Of a DNA stretch of 64,000 nucleotides, positions 1 through 9,944 are shown piece by piece. The notes below the pieces were generated by a model that saw nothing but the letters and a program-made list of their open reading frames with translations, was not told the origin of the DNA and did no database searches. Made by a program: the position numbers and the translations under genes. Numbering within the stretch: position 1 is the first letter of the stretch; each line of letters begins with the position of its first letter. This stretch comes from Psychrobacter urativorans (lineage in GTDB: Bacteria > Pseudomonadota > Gammaproteobacteria > Pseudomonadales > Moraxellaceae): NCBI RefSeq assembly GCF_904846675.1, contig NZ_CAJHBT010000010.1:28457-92456 (forward strand), in the 5' to 3' direction.

Positions 1-1097
1 TCCAATTCATCGATAAATGAGCCGGAATAACAGGCAGATACCACAATCACCCGCCAGCGAATACCAGAAGAGTCCAGTGCTTCACGTAGCCATGCTGGAT
101 CTAAGTTATCCATCTCAAGCGGTGGATTCTCTAATTGCAGAATATCTTGGTCACCATGCGATGATAGCGTCAGCAGCAACACATCCTCATCAGCATTCAT
201 CTGCTGTCCTATACGTTTCAGTCCTTGCAAAATACTAGTCTTAGTCGCAACTGGCTCATCAAGCCAGCTATAGGTGTTGTTAATTAGCGCCAGCGAGTTG
301 CCACTGGTGCCAAAACGCACATCAAACAACTCACGGACTTTATTAATCTCAGAGCGAAATACGTTTTGCTCAGCGTAGCCTGCTACTCCCATAAAGTACC
401 AATCACTTTTGCCTGGTATACTTGGGTTAATACTGTTTAGCGCTTGTTGTAAGAGGCGCGGCTGCTCATAGAGTGCCGCCTCTTCTAATACAGGCTGTAT
501 GGGTATTTGCTTAAATATCGGCTGATCTGCAACGTTGTTTTGCCAAATGGTTAACAGCGCCACCGCGCCTACCAATACAATGATACGCTCCCACCACGGC
601 GTGCGCTGGCGACGGGCAAAAATCCATAACAGCGCCAACGTTTGCCATAAAAATAGCAGCAAAAATAATATCGGTAAAAACGAATAACTCCAGTCTGGTA
701 GCCAGCCATGAGTGCCCAAAAACTGTACCGCGCTCTGTAACAACGCGGATAATGTATCGGCCACTAACCATAGCACCACCGGCACAAAAACCAAGCTTTG
801 ATTACTGGCGCGCCGGGCTAGAATAATGCCGCCCAATAAAATAATGGTCGGCCAAATCAGATAGCTAACCAGCCCTTGCTCATTGAAGACACTCCCATTT
901 TCGGCAGCCAGCCATGAAAACAGGACGTTACTGCCTAACCCCAATAATGCAAAAACTGCGAACTGTATAAAAGTTGGCTTTACCCATGAAAACGCGCGTG
1001 TTGACCCGACTAGCATCCATAAAGATGCAATAATATTGGCAGCGAAATTAAGTGAGAAGCGCTGAAGAGAGATGGTTTTGAGCGACGAGAGTGACAA
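1..1097 (-). CDS. Membrane-anchored C13-family cysteine peptidase (3' end outside window)
   Basis: The open frame runs off the left edge, so the C-terminus is missing; about 365 codons are visible. The first ~200 residues hold roughly five hydrophobic segments. They are followed by a soluble domain containing DWYFMGVAGYAEQNVF, then LTLSSHGD (His about 314) and VVSACYSGSF (Cys about 356). This His...Cys pair in SSHG/SACYSG context is the catalytic dyad pattern of peptidase family C13 (legumain/GPI8-like), which occurs in many Gammaproteobacteria as a membrane protein of unknown substrate. I chose a TTG start at 1097 because GAGG lies 9 nt upstream and an in-frame stop lies just before it; the first ATG (about 1019) would cut off residues ahead of the first membrane segment. 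Family call is firm; function and exact start are less so. Confidence 0.8.
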   Translation of the reverse strand, partial: MSLSSLKTISLQRFSLNFAANIIASLWMLVGSTRAFSWVKPTFIQFAVFALLGLGSNVLFSWLAAENGSVFNEQGLVSYLIWPTIILLGGIILARRASNQSLVFVPVVLWLVADTLSALLQSAVQFLGTHGWLPDWSYSFLPILFLLLFLWQTLALLWIFARRQRTPWWERIIVLVGAVALLTIWQNNVADQPIFKQIPIQPVLEEAALYEQPRLLQQALNSINPSIPGKSDWYFMGVAGYAEQNVFRSEINKVRELFDVRFGTSGNSLALINNTYSWLDEPVATKTSILQGLKRIGQQMNADEDVLLLTLSSHGDQDILQLENPPLEMDNLDPAWLREALDSSGIRWRVIVVSACYSGSFIDEL

Positions 1098-1251
1098 AGA
1101 CTTAGACCTCTATCCAGCCGAGAGAAGTGAAGATGTAATGAGATACAGATTACATAATTGACCAGTTTATCCTGCCAATGCATCGCGATTGTAACGGATT
1201 GTCAGTAAAGACGATAAGGCTAATTTGTAAAGTGTGCTATAAAAAATCCAT

Positions 1252-1286
1252 AAAAAAAGAGGTCTCATTGCGAGACCTCTTTTTTA
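1252..1286 (-). terminator. Intrinsic terminator after htpG
   Basis: Perfect GAGGTCTC/GAGACCTC stem with a 5-nt loop, flanked by A7 on one side and T6 on the other, so it could act on both strands. It lies about 45 nt past the htpG stop codon. Confidence 0.9.
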
Positions 1287-1329
1287 TGTATGACCATTTT
1301 TGTAAAACAGCCTAACTTTTCTAAATTGA

Positions 1330-3333
1330 CTATCTCGTCAATAGCTCATTCACACGTTTAAGATAAGCAGCTGGGTCTTCTAACTGACCACCATCAGCTA
1401 ACAAGGCTTGGTCAAAAATAACTTGCGCCAAATCATCAAACTGCTCGCTGGTCTCTAGCTTTTTAATCAATGGATGGTCAGGGTTGACCTCTAACGTTGG
1501 TTTGCTTTCTGGTACTTCCTGACCCATTTGCTTAAGCATCTGAATCATCTGTGGTGATAATTCACCTTCGCCAACCACTAAACATGCAGGACTATCTACT
1601 AAACGAGTAGATACTTTCACGTCTTTAGCACGGTCACCTAATGCTGTTTTTAATTTATCGACGACTGGCTTGAGCGTTTCTTGCGCCTTTTCAGCTTCGG
1701 CCTTTTCAGCTTCGTCTTGCAAGTCGCCTAAGTCCACCGCACCTTTAGCAATATTCTGCAATGGCATCTCATCAAATGAGGTCAAGAAGTTCATCGCCCA
1801 CTCATCAACACGGCTAGTCATTAGGATAACTTCGATGCCTTTTTTCTTAAATAGCTCAAGTTGTGGGCTATTTTTGGCGGCAGCAATATTATCAGCGGTT
1901 AGATAGTAGATGGCTTTTTGACCCTCTTTCATGCGGTCCTTGTAATCTTCAAAGCTGGTCGTCTCGCCGTCTTGGGTACTGGTAGCATAGCGTAGCAACT
2001 TGGCAATACGTTCTTGATTACCCATGTCCTCGCCAACACCTTCTTTGATGACATCACCAAATTCTGCATAGAACTCCGCAAACTTCTGTTGCTTGTCGCT
2101 ATCTTCACTATTAGCTAGGCTCGCCAGCAACGTTAGAATACGACGGGCGTTCCCATCACGAATCGACTTCACATCACGCGATTCTTGTAATATTTCGCGG
2201 CTGACGTTTAATGGCAAGTCGGCTGAATCAATAACACCTTTAACAAAACGCAGATACATCGGTAGCAGTTGCTCAGCGTCATCCATAATGAAGACACGTT
2301 TGACGTAAAGCTTTAGTCCCTGTTGCTGCTCACGAGTATATAAATCTACCGGCGCTGTTTTAGGAATATAAAGCAATTGGGTATATTGAACACGGCCTTC
2401 AACACGGTTATGCGTCCAAGTAAGCGGCGCGTCCATATCGTATGTGATGTTTTTATAAAAATCGACATATTCATCGTCATCAATCTCAGATGCTGAGCGT
2501 GTCCATAAAGCACTGGCTTTATTAATGGTTTCCCACTCATCGGTCAGTACCATCTCGCCACCGGCTGAAGTGTCGGTATCGTTACCGTTTTCTTCGGTAT
2601 TTTCTTCAGTGTCATCAGCAATATCTTCTTGCCAAACTTCTTTACGCATCTGAATCGGTAGGCTGATATGGTCGGAATATTTATTGACCAAACGCTTAAT
2701 TTTGCTACGGTCTAAATAACTGTCTTCGCCTTCACTATACTGCTCTTTAAGATGTAAAGTGATCGATGTGCCGCGCTCAGCTTTAGTGATAGGCTCAACG
2801 GTGAACACACCGGTGCCATCAGATACCCAGCGCACACCTTTATCTGCGGCATCACCCGCTTTGCGTGATTCAACGCTGATGCTATCAGAAACAATAAAAC
2901 CTGAATAAAAACCAACCCCGAACTGACCGATCAGCTGACCATCTTGCTTTTGCGATTCAGACAATTTGTCCAAAAAGGCTTTGGTACCTGATTTGGCAAT
3001 CGTACCTAAATTTTCAATTGCATCGGCTTCGTTCATGCCAATACCGTTATCAATAAAGGTAATGGTTTTGGCATCTTCGTCAACTGCGATACGAATACGC
3101 AGCTCACCGTCATCTTCATAAAGACTGTCATCGTTAGTGGCTTCAAAGCGCAATTTATCACAGGCATCAGAAGCGTTAGATACTAATTCACGGACAAAGA
3201 TATCAGAATTAGAATACAGTGAGTGGGTCACTAAATGTAATAATTGCGCAACTTCTGCTTCGAAACTATGTTTTTTTAATTCAGGATCTTTATTATCAGC
3301 ACTCTGATTGTCAGCTTGGGTTTGTTCACTCAT
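1330..3333 (-). CDS. htpG: Molecular chaperone HtpG (bacterial Hsp90)
   Basis: ATP-dependent cytoplasmic chaperone of 667 aa, against about 625 in E. coli. The N-terminal GHKL ATPase domain shows the Hsp90 signature [19 protein letters not shown] (Glu49, Asn53), then DNGIGM near residue 100 and [11 protein letters not shown] near 150. Middle and C-terminal dimerisation domains follow at normal length. Part of the extra length is an Asp/Glu-rich linker (about residues 235-260) between the N and middle domains. The start is the internal ATG of MSEQTQ because AAGGAGC lies about 8 nt upstream; an in-frame start nine codons earlier has no such site. A sigma-32-type promoter lies about 120 nt upstream and a terminator follows, so the gene looks monocistronic and heat-inducible. 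Confidence 0.97.
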   Translation of the reverse strand: MSEQTQADNQSADNKDPELKKHSFEAEVAQLLHLVTHSLYSNSDIFVRELVSNASDACDKLRFEATNDDSLYEDDGELRIRIAVDEDAKTITFIDNGIGMNEADAIENLGTIAKSGTKAFLDKLSESQKQDGQLIGQFGVGFYSGFIVSDSISVESRKAGDAADKGVRWVSDGTGVFTVEPITKAERGTSITLHLKEQYSEGEDSYLDRSKIKRLVNKYSDHISLPIQMRKEVWQEDIADDTEENTEENGNDTDTSAGGEMVLTDEWETINKASALWTRSASEIDDDEYVDFYKNITYDMDAPLTWTHNRVEGRVQYTQLLYIPKTAPVDLYTREQQQGLKLYVKRVFIMDDAEQLLPMYLRFVKGVIDSADLPLNVSREILQESRDVKSIRDGNARRILTLLASLANSEDSDKQQKFAEFYAEFGDVIKEGVGEDMGNQERIAKLLRYATSTQDGETTSFEDYKDRMKEGQKAIYYLTADNIAAAKNSPQLELFKKKGIEVILMTSRVDEWAMNFLTSFDEMPLQNIAKGAVDLGDLQDEAEKAEAEKAQETLKPVVDKLKTALGDRAKDVKVSTRLVDSPACLVVGEGELSPQMIQMLKQMGQEVPESKPTLEVNPDHPLIKKLETSEQFDDLAQVIFDQALLADGGQLEDPAAYLKRVNELLTR

Positions 3334-3451
3334 GAAAAGCTCCTTTAACTTATTCTGCAATAAATTATTATAAAATAGCGGATATTAAGCTGGGCTCGGT
3401 TTTAAGAATAAATATCAAGCTCAACGTTAAATACAACTAGACTGATTATAC

Positions 3452-3479
3452 AAATAGGGGCGCGGCAAAAAATTTCAAG
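3452..3479 (-). promoter_or_regulatory. Sigma-32-type heat-shock promoter of htpG
   Basis: On the minus strand CTTGAAA (3479-3473) is followed by CCCCTATTT (3460-3452), with 13 nt between TTGAA and CCCC. This matches the enterobacterial sigma-32 consensus and spacing (CTTGAAA...CCCCATnT). It sits about 120 nt upstream of the htpG start, a known heat-shock gene. Activity is inferred. Confidence 0.75.
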
Positions 3480-3529
3480 CATCGAGCAGCGCTTTATTAT
3501 AATTAAAGCTTAAATTACAGATTGCTAAG

Positions 3530-3564
3530 TACTTATTAATCAAACATTAGCGCATTAATAAGTA
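3530..3564 (-). repeat. Inverted repeat directly after the thioesterase stop codon
   Basis: TACTTATTAAT and its perfect complement ATTAATAAGTA (11 bp) around a 13-nt loop, abutting the thioesterase stop codon. AT-rich and without a following U-tract, so it is either a weak terminator or an mRNA 3'-end hairpin. Confidence 0.5.
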
Positions 3565-4380
3565 TTAGCGTGGCATGGGACGAATAGTCAGAATTTGCTC
3601 ACTACGCCCAAAAGGCCCATGTACATCATGGAGTACGCTACTTGTCACACCAATACCATCAGCGCCGTACTGTTGTACCGCCTCAATACCTAGCCAGCGT
3701 CCTTTAGGCGCGCGGTGCATATGAATTTGCAAGTCAGTATTAGGAAACATCCATTCCGCGTCTGATAGCCCCAATCCCAGGCGCGGCACGACGCCATTGG
3801 CAGTATCTACCATGCCCATTAAATGTACCAAAACAACAGTGGGCTCGCCGGCAACCATCTTAGTATCATTGGTTATCCACACCATACCTTTACCAGGACG
3901 TCGGTCTGCCTCAGCGACCAGACGCACGCTTTTAATGAAGCCGCCCGGCCAGCCTTTCATATCTTCCCAGACTGGTAGCTCATTGGGCTGATGCAATGCG
4001 TCTTGATCTTCAAGCCCTGCAATAGCGCTGGTATCTTGGGTCAACAGTCGCCACGCCCGCGCGATGATACAATCGCGACCACGACTGCTCATCACTGACT
4101 CTATTAGCTCTATGGTTTTGCCCGGACGAATACAGCGCGTGGTAATAACGAAGTTATCAAGCGGTATCAGTCCTAAAATATCAAGGCTGATGCGTGCGAT
4201 ACGCATATTATCTTGCGGTGCAAACTGGCTCAGCTCGCGCGTCAGCACGCCCGTTGCTGGCGCCATATGTTGCTCGTGCTCGTTCCACGCCCCTTGTGCA
4301 TGCTCAGTTGGCTTGTAGTAAGCAGCACAGACACCTTCTGCGTGCTGTTCACGTTTAATAAGGTTGTAATATGCAGTCAT
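3565..4380 (-). CDS. Thioesterase family protein (double HotDog, TesB/4HBT_3-like)
   Basis: A 271-aa cytoplasmic protein without signal or membrane segments. The sequence has the layout of the TesB-like thioesterase superfamily: an N-terminal HotDog half (about residues 20-120, with MAPATGVLTRELSQFAP and ISLDILGLIPL) and a C-terminal half (about 165-268, with DAEWMFPNTDLQIHMHRAPKGRWLGIEA and GPFGRSEQ). Members hydrolyse acyl-CoA thioesters; the substrate here is unknown and no catalytic residue can be assigned by eye. It lies between ispH and htpG on the same strand with gaps over 50 nt, so co-transcription with ispH is possible but not shown. Confidence 0.75.
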   Translation of the reverse strand: MTAYYNLIKREQHAEGVCAAYYKPTEHAQGAWNEHEQHMAPATGVLTRELSQFAPQDNMRIARISLDILGLIPLDNFVITTRCIRPGKTIELIESVMSSRGRDCIIARAWRLLTQDTSAIAGLEDQDALHQPNELPVWEDMKGWPGGFIKSVRLVAEADRRPGKGMVWITNDTKMVAGEPTVVLVHLMGMVDTANGVVPRLGLGLSDAEWMFPNTDLQIHMHRAPKGRWLGIEAVQQYGADGIGVTSSVLHDVHGPFGRSEQILTIRPMPR

Positions 4381-4433
4381 GGTTATCCTTAACGTTTGTT
4401 TTTGGCTATTATTTAAGCTGACTTTAGCGTTAG

Positions 4434-5390
4434 TTATTTACTGACTTGTGCAACTGGAATGCGTAGCGCTTTTGGTAAACTAAAAGTAACATTTTCTTCA
4501 ATACCCGCCAGCTCATTTGGTATTTTACCACCCCAATCTTGGAGCTGTTGCAAAACCTCTTGAATCAGAACTTCAGGTGCTGAGGCGCCAGCAGTAACCC
4601 CAACATTTTGCACGCCATCAAACCAGCTATTATCCATCTCACTGGCGTTATCAATCAGATAAGCATGACAGTTCATACGCTCTGCCAGCTCACGCAAACG
4701 GTTAGAGTTTGATGAGTTCGGTGAGCCCACAACTAAGACCACCTCACAACGTCCTGCCAAGTCTTTAACCGCATCTTGACGGTTTTGAGTGGCATAACAG
4801 ATATCGTCTTTTCGCGGCCCTTGAATCTTGGGGAATTTATCACGCAGCGCATCAATAACGCGGGCGGTATCATCCATCGACAAAGTAGTTTGAGTGACAA
4901 AGGCTAAGCGCTCGGGGTCTTGTACGGTCAACGCTGCAGCATCGTTTTCATTCTCAACCAGATGAATATTGCCGCCGTAACGATGACTAAAACGCCCCAT
5001 CGTACCCTCTACTTCAGGATGACCAGCATGACCAATTAACACGGCATCCATGCCCTCTTGAGCAAACTTCGCCACTTCCATATGTACTTTAGTAACCAGT
5101 GGACAAGTGGCGTCGAATATAGTGAGGTCACGGCGTTTGGCCTCGTCTTCGACCGCTTTTGAGACCCCGTGAGCTGAGAAAATCACAATCGAGTCATCAG
5201 GTACTTCGTTAAGCTCTTCGACGAATACCGCACCACGATTGGCCAAGTCTGAGACCACAAACTTGTTATGCACCACTTCATGACGAACATAAATGGGCGG
5301 CTCAAAACGGGTCAAAGCTTGGTTGACAATAGCAATCGCGCGGTCCACACCCGCACAAAACCCACGTGGATTGGCAAGATAAATTTGCAT
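4434..5390 (-). CDS. ispH: 4-hydroxy-3-methylbut-2-enyl diphosphate reductase IspH
   Basis: Last enzyme of the MEP isoprenoid pathway; it reduces HMBPP to IPP and DMAPP using a 4Fe-4S cluster. The three cluster cysteines are visible at Cys12 (ANPRGFCAG), Cys96 ([11 protein letters not shown]) and Cys198 ([11 protein letters not shown]), together with GHPEVEGT (His124, Glu126) and the SSNSNRL substrate loop. Length of 318 aa matches the family. The start is set at [11 protein letters not shown], which aligns with E. coli IspH and has AGG 7 nt upstream; an in-frame ATG five codons earlier lacks a ribosome-binding site. It is divergent from gmk across about 240 nt. Confidence 0.97.
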   Translation of the reverse strand: MQIYLANPRGFCAGVDRAIAIVNQALTRFEPPIYVRHEVVHNKFVVSDLANRGAVFVEELNEVPDDSIVIFSAHGVSKAVEDEAKRRDLTIFDATCPLVTKVHMEVAKFAQEGMDAVLIGHAGHPEVEGTMGRFSHRYGGNIHLVENENDAAALTVQDPERLAFVTQTTLSMDDTARVIDALRDKFPKIQGPRKDDICYATQNRQDAVKDLAGRCEVVLVVGSPNSSNSNRLRELAERMNCHAYLIDNASEMDNSWFDGVQNVGVTAGASAPEVLIQEVLQQLQDWGGKIPNELAGIEENVTFSLPKALRIPVAQVSK

Positions 5391-5628
5391 AAGGCGACCT
5401 ATCATTGGATAATTTAGATTTAAGAAATTAGGATAACGGAATGCCCTACTTTATCATAATTTGATTTTATTGCCGTTTAAAATGCCACCGCTTCAGTCTT
5501 ATCAAGATTTTAGGCGTAAAATGTGTATTTTAAAATGGTTAATATTGGAACAGTTTATTTTTTTACCCTCCCTTATCACCGTTTATATTTCACCGTTTTT
5601 AGCTTTAACAGCTCATTAGGATACTTTT

Positions 5629-6258
5629 ATGACAGGTTCATTGTTTATTATTACTGCCGCTTCTGGTACTGGCAAGACCTCACTGGTCAAGCAGTTACTG
5701 GCCACTACCAATGACTTGACAGTAAGTATCTCTCATACGACCCGCGACCCGCGACCCGGTGAAATCGATGGTCACGATTACCACTTTACCGAAGTAGATG
5801 CCTTTACTAGCGCTATTGGTGAGAGTAAGTTTTTGGAGCATGCTGAAGTGTTTGGCAATTATTATGGCACCGCCGAACAAAGCGTACGCGCGCAATTAGA
5901 TTCAGGAGTCGACGTCATTTTAGAGATTGATTGGCAAGGCGCATTGCAAGTCAAACAAATCTTTACAGACGCCACGATGGTTTTTATCTTGCCGCCCAGT
6001 CTTTCAACGTTACGTCAACGGCTCTCTACTCGCGCGCAAGACAGTGTTGAGGTGATTGAGAAACGCTTAGCCGGCGCGGTCACTGAAATGTCGCAATACG
6101 TGCATTTTGATTATGTCATTATTAACGACAACTTTGAGGTGGCATTAACCGAGCTTAAATCCATCATCGTCGCCGATAGACAAAAACTGGCACGTCAGCA
6201 GCGCCGCTATCACCGTATTATTGCAACTTTACTTGGTAATAAAACGACTGCAGAATAG
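5629..6258 (+). CDS. gmk: Guanylate kinase
   Basis: Phosphorylates GMP to GDP with ATP. The 209-aa protein opens with the P-loop AASGTGKTS (residues 10-18). [19 protein letters not shown] follows, the GMP-binding segment typical of the family, then [15 protein letters not shown] lies about 8 nt before the ATG. rpoZ and then spoT follow on the same strand, the conserved gmk-rpoZ-spoT order of Gammaproteobacteria that places GMP metabolism, an RNA polymerase subunit and (p)ppGpp control together. Confidence 0.97.
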   Translation: MTGSLFIITAASGTGKTSLVKQLLATTNDLTVSISHTTRDPRPGEIDGHDYHFTEVDAFTSAIGESKFLEHAEVFGNYYGTAEQSVRAQLDSGVDVILEIDWQGALQVKQIFTDATMVFILPPSLSTLRQRLSTRAQDSVEVIEKRLAGAVTEMSQYVHFDYVIINDNFEVALTELKSIIVADRQKLARQQRRYHRIIATLLGNKTTAE

Positions 6259-6324
6259 TAACTATAGTATAGTAAACAACTCAAGTTTAAACCTGAAAAG
6301 CAAATGCGCGTTACTACAGAAAAG

Positions 6325-6333
6325 TGCTATAAT
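6325..6333 (+). promoter_or_regulatory. Extended -10 promoter upstream of rpoZ
   Basis: TGC followed by a perfect TATAAT (6328-6333) forms an extended -10 element, with no good -35. It lies in the gmk-rpoZ gap and would give rpoZ its own transcript with a leader of about 110 nt. Confidence 0.5.
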
Positions 6334-6450
6334 GGTAAGTTATTCCCTATATTTAATTTTGATATTTTTATTATCAGCTTTTATCAGAGTGGTTATTATG
6401 TCTGATACTGACAAACCCTACGCTGATAGAAACAACCGAGGTAGCTAACT

Positions 6451-6711
6451 ATGGCACGAGTGACGATTGAAGATTGTTTGGGTAATGTTGATAATCGCTT
6501 TGAGCTGGTTTTAGTCGCCAGTAAACGCGCCCGTCAGCTGGCTAAAGGTATTGCTGAGCCGATGGTTGACGTTGATAATGATAAGCCAACAGTATTGGCA
6601 CTACGTGAGATTGCCGCTGGTAAAATTACCCGCGATATCCTTAATCAGCCAGAGCATAGTTTTGCTACTAGCTCGTTAGATTTAGCCTTATCAGGTGATC
6701 ATAGCTTCTAA
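6451..6711 (+). CDS. rpoZ: RNA polymerase omega subunit
   Basis: Small accessory subunit (86 aa) that helps fold beta' and forms part of a ppGpp site on RNA polymerase. [30 protein letters not shown] is the highly conserved omega N-terminus; [14 protein letters not shown] follows. Lies between gmk and spoT, as in E. coli, and is closed by a strong intrinsic terminator, so spoT is probably transcribed separately here. Confidence 0.97.
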   Translation: MARVTIEDCLGNVDNRFELVLVASKRARQLAKGIAEPMVDVDNDKPTVLALREIAAGKITRDILNQPEHSFATSSLDLALSGDHSF

Positions 6712-6735
6712 AGCTCAAAATGAGCTGTTTGAATT

Positions 6736-6766
6736 AAAAAACCACAGTGTAATGCTGTGGTTTTTT
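6736..6766 (+). terminator. Intrinsic terminator after rpoZ
   Basis: AAAAAACCACAG pairs perfectly with CTGTGGTTTTTT around a 7-nt loop, 25 nt after the rpoZ stop codon. It separates gmk-rpoZ from spoT. Confidence 0.9.
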
Positions 6767-7039
6767 GCCGTTTATATCGTATTCCGTTTAGAGTGTTCTC
6801 CTTTTCTACGGAAAAATTCACCGCCAACTGAAGTAGATCCCAATTTTTACAGGGTCTTTGTGCTTAACAGTTGACATTCACTCCGATTTACGATTAATTA
6901 GAGGGTGGTTAGCCAAACCTAAGAATAAGCAACTTTGCTATACCTTCATGCTTCGATCGTTTCATTTCTTAATCACTTTATCGCAATAATTTTACAGTGC
7001 AGATAAACAGTTCAGCGAAAACAACAGGATAGTCACCTT

Positions 7040-9226
7040 ATGAGCCAAACCTTGCCCAAACTCAGTCATCATATGGTTGATGAAGCTCAATATAGTCTGC
7101 TACGTTCGGTAGGTTATCTAAACGCAGCTGAGAGACGTGATGTTATTGATGCGTGTGGGTTTGGTGATATTGCGCATATTAAAGATAAACGCAAGTCAGG
7201 GGAGCCTTATATTACCCATCCGATTGCAGTGGCTGAAATATTAGCGGGCTTTCGCTTAGATCGTGATACGATTATTGCTGCTATTTTGCATGATACGGTA
7301 GAAGATACTGAGGTTAGCGATGACCAGCTTGAGCAACGTTATGGCAAAGTGGTAGCACGTTTGGTCGATGGAGTCACCAAACTAAAATCTTCCCGTCATA
7401 ATAAGCAGCAAAATAAAGCGGCGACCTTTCATAAAATTCTGACCGCAACCCTCGATGATCCCCGTGTGTTAATCATTAAGTTGGCTGACCGTTTGCATAA
7501 TATGTCTACCCTTGATGCCGTGCGCCCCGAAAAACAGCGTGCGACTGCGCAGGAAACGCTGGACTTTTATGTGCCCTTTGCCCGCCTAATGGGATTAAAT
7601 GATATTGCCGATTATATTGAGGTGCTATGCTACCGCAATCTTGATTCTGACATGTATAACAAGCTGTCTGATAAGCTACTACAACACGGGCTTGGACGTA
7701 ATTTTCAAAGAGAAGCCATTCATCGTTACCTAACCATTGTATTAACTAATTTAGAGCTTGGCGGACACGTTAAAGTGTTAGACAATCGCGTGGTTATATA
7801 TCGGCAGTTTTTCCGTAATCGTGGTGAGATCAACGCGTTGCTACGCCATTACGCTTTTGAGATTGTGCTGGACAATATTGAGGCCTGTGACAAGCTGGCT
7901 TATTACCTGATTAAAAAATATCAGATTGATGATACCCATATCGAAGACAATATTCGCCGCCCGCTACCGGGTGGCAATCAGTCGCTCACACTTATTTATA
8001 AGCGTGATAATGACTTTGTTAAAGTGACAATTTTAACCAAGCAAATGCAACAGGCTGCAAGACTTGGGGTGATTGGTGCTGAGCATGCCTCTGATGTCAG
8101 CCAGTCGGTCATTCAAGCCTCATTACGTAATATGAAAGAATTGGTCGATGAAGACTCATTAGATGATAACAGTCCTGATTTTACAGGGGCCGTCTCTACT
8201 ATTAATGAGCTGATGGATTATCTGCATTCTAGTAAAATCATCTGCTACAGTCCGCAAGGGCGAGCTTATGAGTTGCCGCAAGGAGCGACGGCGCTAGACT
8301 TTGCCTATGCCGTTGGACCGATGGTTGGTAATGTAGCAGCAGGCGCAAACGTCAATGGTAAAGCTGCCAAACTAGGTACTGTCGTCAAAAACGGTCAGCT
8401 GATCGAAATTGAAGTCGGTAATAATTCAGAGCCAAAAGCTGAATGGCTGGGCTTTGTGGTCACTAATAAAGCTCGCGAAGAGATTCTACGTTGGTTTAAG
8501 GATTTATCAGCCCCAGAAAAGCAGCGCCATGGTCAGCAAGCCTTAGACCGCGCTCTAAAGACCTATCAAAAGAGCCTCGCTGACTTAACTGAGTGCGATT
8601 GGGACAACCTCATTGAATGGCGTGGTCTGACTGAAAAAGAGGCGCTATTTGAGCAAATTAGCTCAGGCACTTTATTACCACAACTGGCGGTCTCACGTTT
8701 ATTTAGTGACGAGTTGACTACAATTCATACTCAAGAACATAGCGATGAGATGTCGCAGCCACAACAATTGGTGGCTAATGCTGCCGGCGTAGAGCTGGAC
8801 TTCGCCAATTGTTGTCATCCTATCTACGGTGACCCTATCGTTGGACATCTGTCACGGCACGGGCTGGTCGTCCATCGCCATAAGTGCTTTTCGCTAGATG
8901 ATATCCGTAAAGACAATCCCTACCAAGTCATCCAATTGCGTTGGCGTGATGATAATGCCGTTAAGCAAAGCGAATCAGGTGAATCTAGCAGAAAAATCCG
9001 CTTCCCAGCCTACCTAAAACTTTCGGTGGCGCTGAGTGACGAACAAATTAGTGAAGTGATTTACCATCTGAGACAACTTAATATTGGCGTTGAAACGGTC
9101 GATGTGCGTAGTATTGATACCATTATTCATATTATCGTCCGTAGCCGCAATCATTTAGCACAAGGTATTCGTGAGTTGCGCTCGCTCCTAGGCTTTCCAA
9201 ATATCATGCGTTTATATCAGTTATAA
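7040..9226 (+). CDS. spoT: SpoT-type (p)ppGpp hydrolase with degenerate synthetase domain
   Basis: RelA/SpoT homologue of 728 aa. The hydrolase (HD) domain is intact: YITHPIAVAEIL, HDTVEDT (His84, Asp85, Glu88, Asp89) and ADRLHNM. The region where the synthetase should be (about residues 250-345) lacks the usual landmarks: no RFKDYIA-type loop (THIEDNIRRPLPGGNQSL stands there) and the EVQIRT glutamate motif reads VTILTK. TGS (about 400-460, YELPQGATALDFAYAVG), the Cys-containing ZFD (NCCHPIYGDPIVGH, about 592) and a C-terminal ACT domain are present. The protein is therefore predicted to degrade but not make (p)ppGpp; loss of the synthetase in SpoT has been described in Moraxellaceae. Synthesis would need a separate RelA elsewhere. 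Confidence 0.92.
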   Translation: MSQTLPKLSHHMVDEAQYSLLRSVGYLNAAERRDVIDACGFGDIAHIKDKRKSGEPYITHPIAVAEILAGFRLDRDTIIAAILHDTVEDTEVSDDQLEQRYGKVVARLVDGVTKLKSSRHNKQQNKAATFHKILTATLDDPRVLIIKLADRLHNMSTLDAVRPEKQRATAQETLDFYVPFARLMGLNDIADYIEVLCYRNLDSDMYNKLSDKLLQHGLGRNFQREAIHRYLTIVLTNLELGGHVKVLDNRVVIYRQFFRNRGEINALLRHYAFEIVLDNIEACDKLAYYLIKKYQIDDTHIEDNIRRPLPGGNQSLTLIYKRDNDFVKVTILTKQMQQAARLGVIGAEHASDVSQSVIQASLRNMKELVDEDSLDDNSPDFTGAVSTINELMDYLHSSKIICYSPQGRAYELPQGATALDFAYAVGPMVGNVAAGANVNGKAAKLGTVVKNGQLIEIEVGNNSEPKAEWLGFVVTNKAREEILRWFKDLSAPEKQRHGQQALDRALKTYQKSLADLTECDWDNLIEWRGLTEKEALFEQISSGTLLPQLAVSRLFSDELTTIHTQEHSDEMSQPQQLVANAAGVELDFANCCHPIYGDPIVGHLSRHGLVVHRHKCFSLDDIRKDNPYQVIQLRWRDDNAVKQSESGESSRKIRFPAYLKLSVALSDEQISEVIYHLRQLNIGVETVDVRSIDTIIHIIVRSRNHLAQGIRELRSLLGFPNIMRLYQL

Positions 9227-9367
9227 GCCTTAAATTAATAAGTTTTAAGTGATAAACCTTGAAACCTTAGCTTATTATAAAATGACGGAAATTTAACTAC
9301 AAAGTAATAATTTCTCTTGCTAAATATTTAGCATATTTCCCCACCAAAAACATAATAAGGATATATT

Positions 9368-9748
9368 ATGACCCGCCAAACCATTCAAACCGATAAAGCC
9401 CCTGCCGCTGTTGGTAGTTATTCGCAAGCTGTAAAAGTAGGTAATACTGTATATATTTCAGGACAGCTTGGTTTTGATCCTGAAACAATGGATCTAGCTG
9501 AAGGTTTTGAGGCGCAAGCGAAGCAAGTATTTGCTAATATTAAAGCTATTTGTGAAGCAGCAGGCGGTTCTCTCAATGACGTGGTCAAATTTAATGTATC
9601 GTTAACCGACTTGAATGACTTTGCTGCTTTAAATGAGCTATTTGTTGCCAACTTAAGCGAGCCTTACCCTGCCCGCGCTGCGGTACAAGTTGCTGCTTTG
9701 CCTAAAGGCGGTGTGGTTGAGATTGAGTCCATTTTATACATTGAATAA
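9368..9748 (+). CDS. ridA: RidA family enamine/imine deaminase
   Basis: 126-aa Rid protein that hydrolyses reactive 2-aminoacrylate and related enamines released by PLP enzymes such as threonine dehydratase. GSYSQAVKVGNTVYISGQLG and PARAAVQVAALPKGGVVEIE are the family signatures; Arg103 in PARAAV is the carboxylate-binding residue and Glu118/Glu120 follow. It lies just downstream of spoT, a common neighbour pair in Gammaproteobacteria, and ends in its own terminator. Confidence 0.95.
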   Translation: MTRQTIQTDKAPAAVGSYSQAVKVGNTVYISGQLGFDPETMDLAEGFEAQAKQVFANIKAICEAAGGSLNDVVKFNVSLTDLNDFAALNELFVANLSEPYPARAAVQVAALPKGGVVEIESILYIE

Positions 9749-9839
9749 CTTAAGCATCTAAAATAGTCTGGACGACTTTAATAAATAATAGTTATCAAGT
9801 CTATAATCGTTCCATATAAAATTATTCAATATAAAACTA

Positions 9840-9890
9840 TTAAGCCCAAATTGTTCTAATCTAAGGACAGCTATTTGGGCTTAATTTTTT
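9840..9890 (+). terminator. Intrinsic terminator after ridA
   Basis: TTAAGCCCAAAT pairs perfectly with ATTTGGGCTTAA across 21 nt, in which TGTTC/GGACA extends the stem, followed by T6. It separates ridA from priA. Confidence 0.85.
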
Positions 9891-9944
9891 AATTTAACTT
9901 ATCTTTATTATTTCATCCATAAAAGGTTGCGAGGAGCGCGCTTT

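Noticed and set aside
511..771. 86-codon frame on the minus strand
   Set aside because: It is an out-of-frame reading within the C13 peptidase gene; the peptidase frame has membrane segments and catalytic motifs, this one has neither.
6221..6448. 75-codon frame between gmk and rpoZ
   Set aside because: Overlaps the gmk end and the rpoZ promoter, has no recognisable domain and no ribosome-binding site. A short MSDTDKPYADRN reading inside it is also unsupported.
9418..9651. Minus-strand frame opposite ridA
   Set aside because: Antisense to a fully conserved RidA gene and without a start site.
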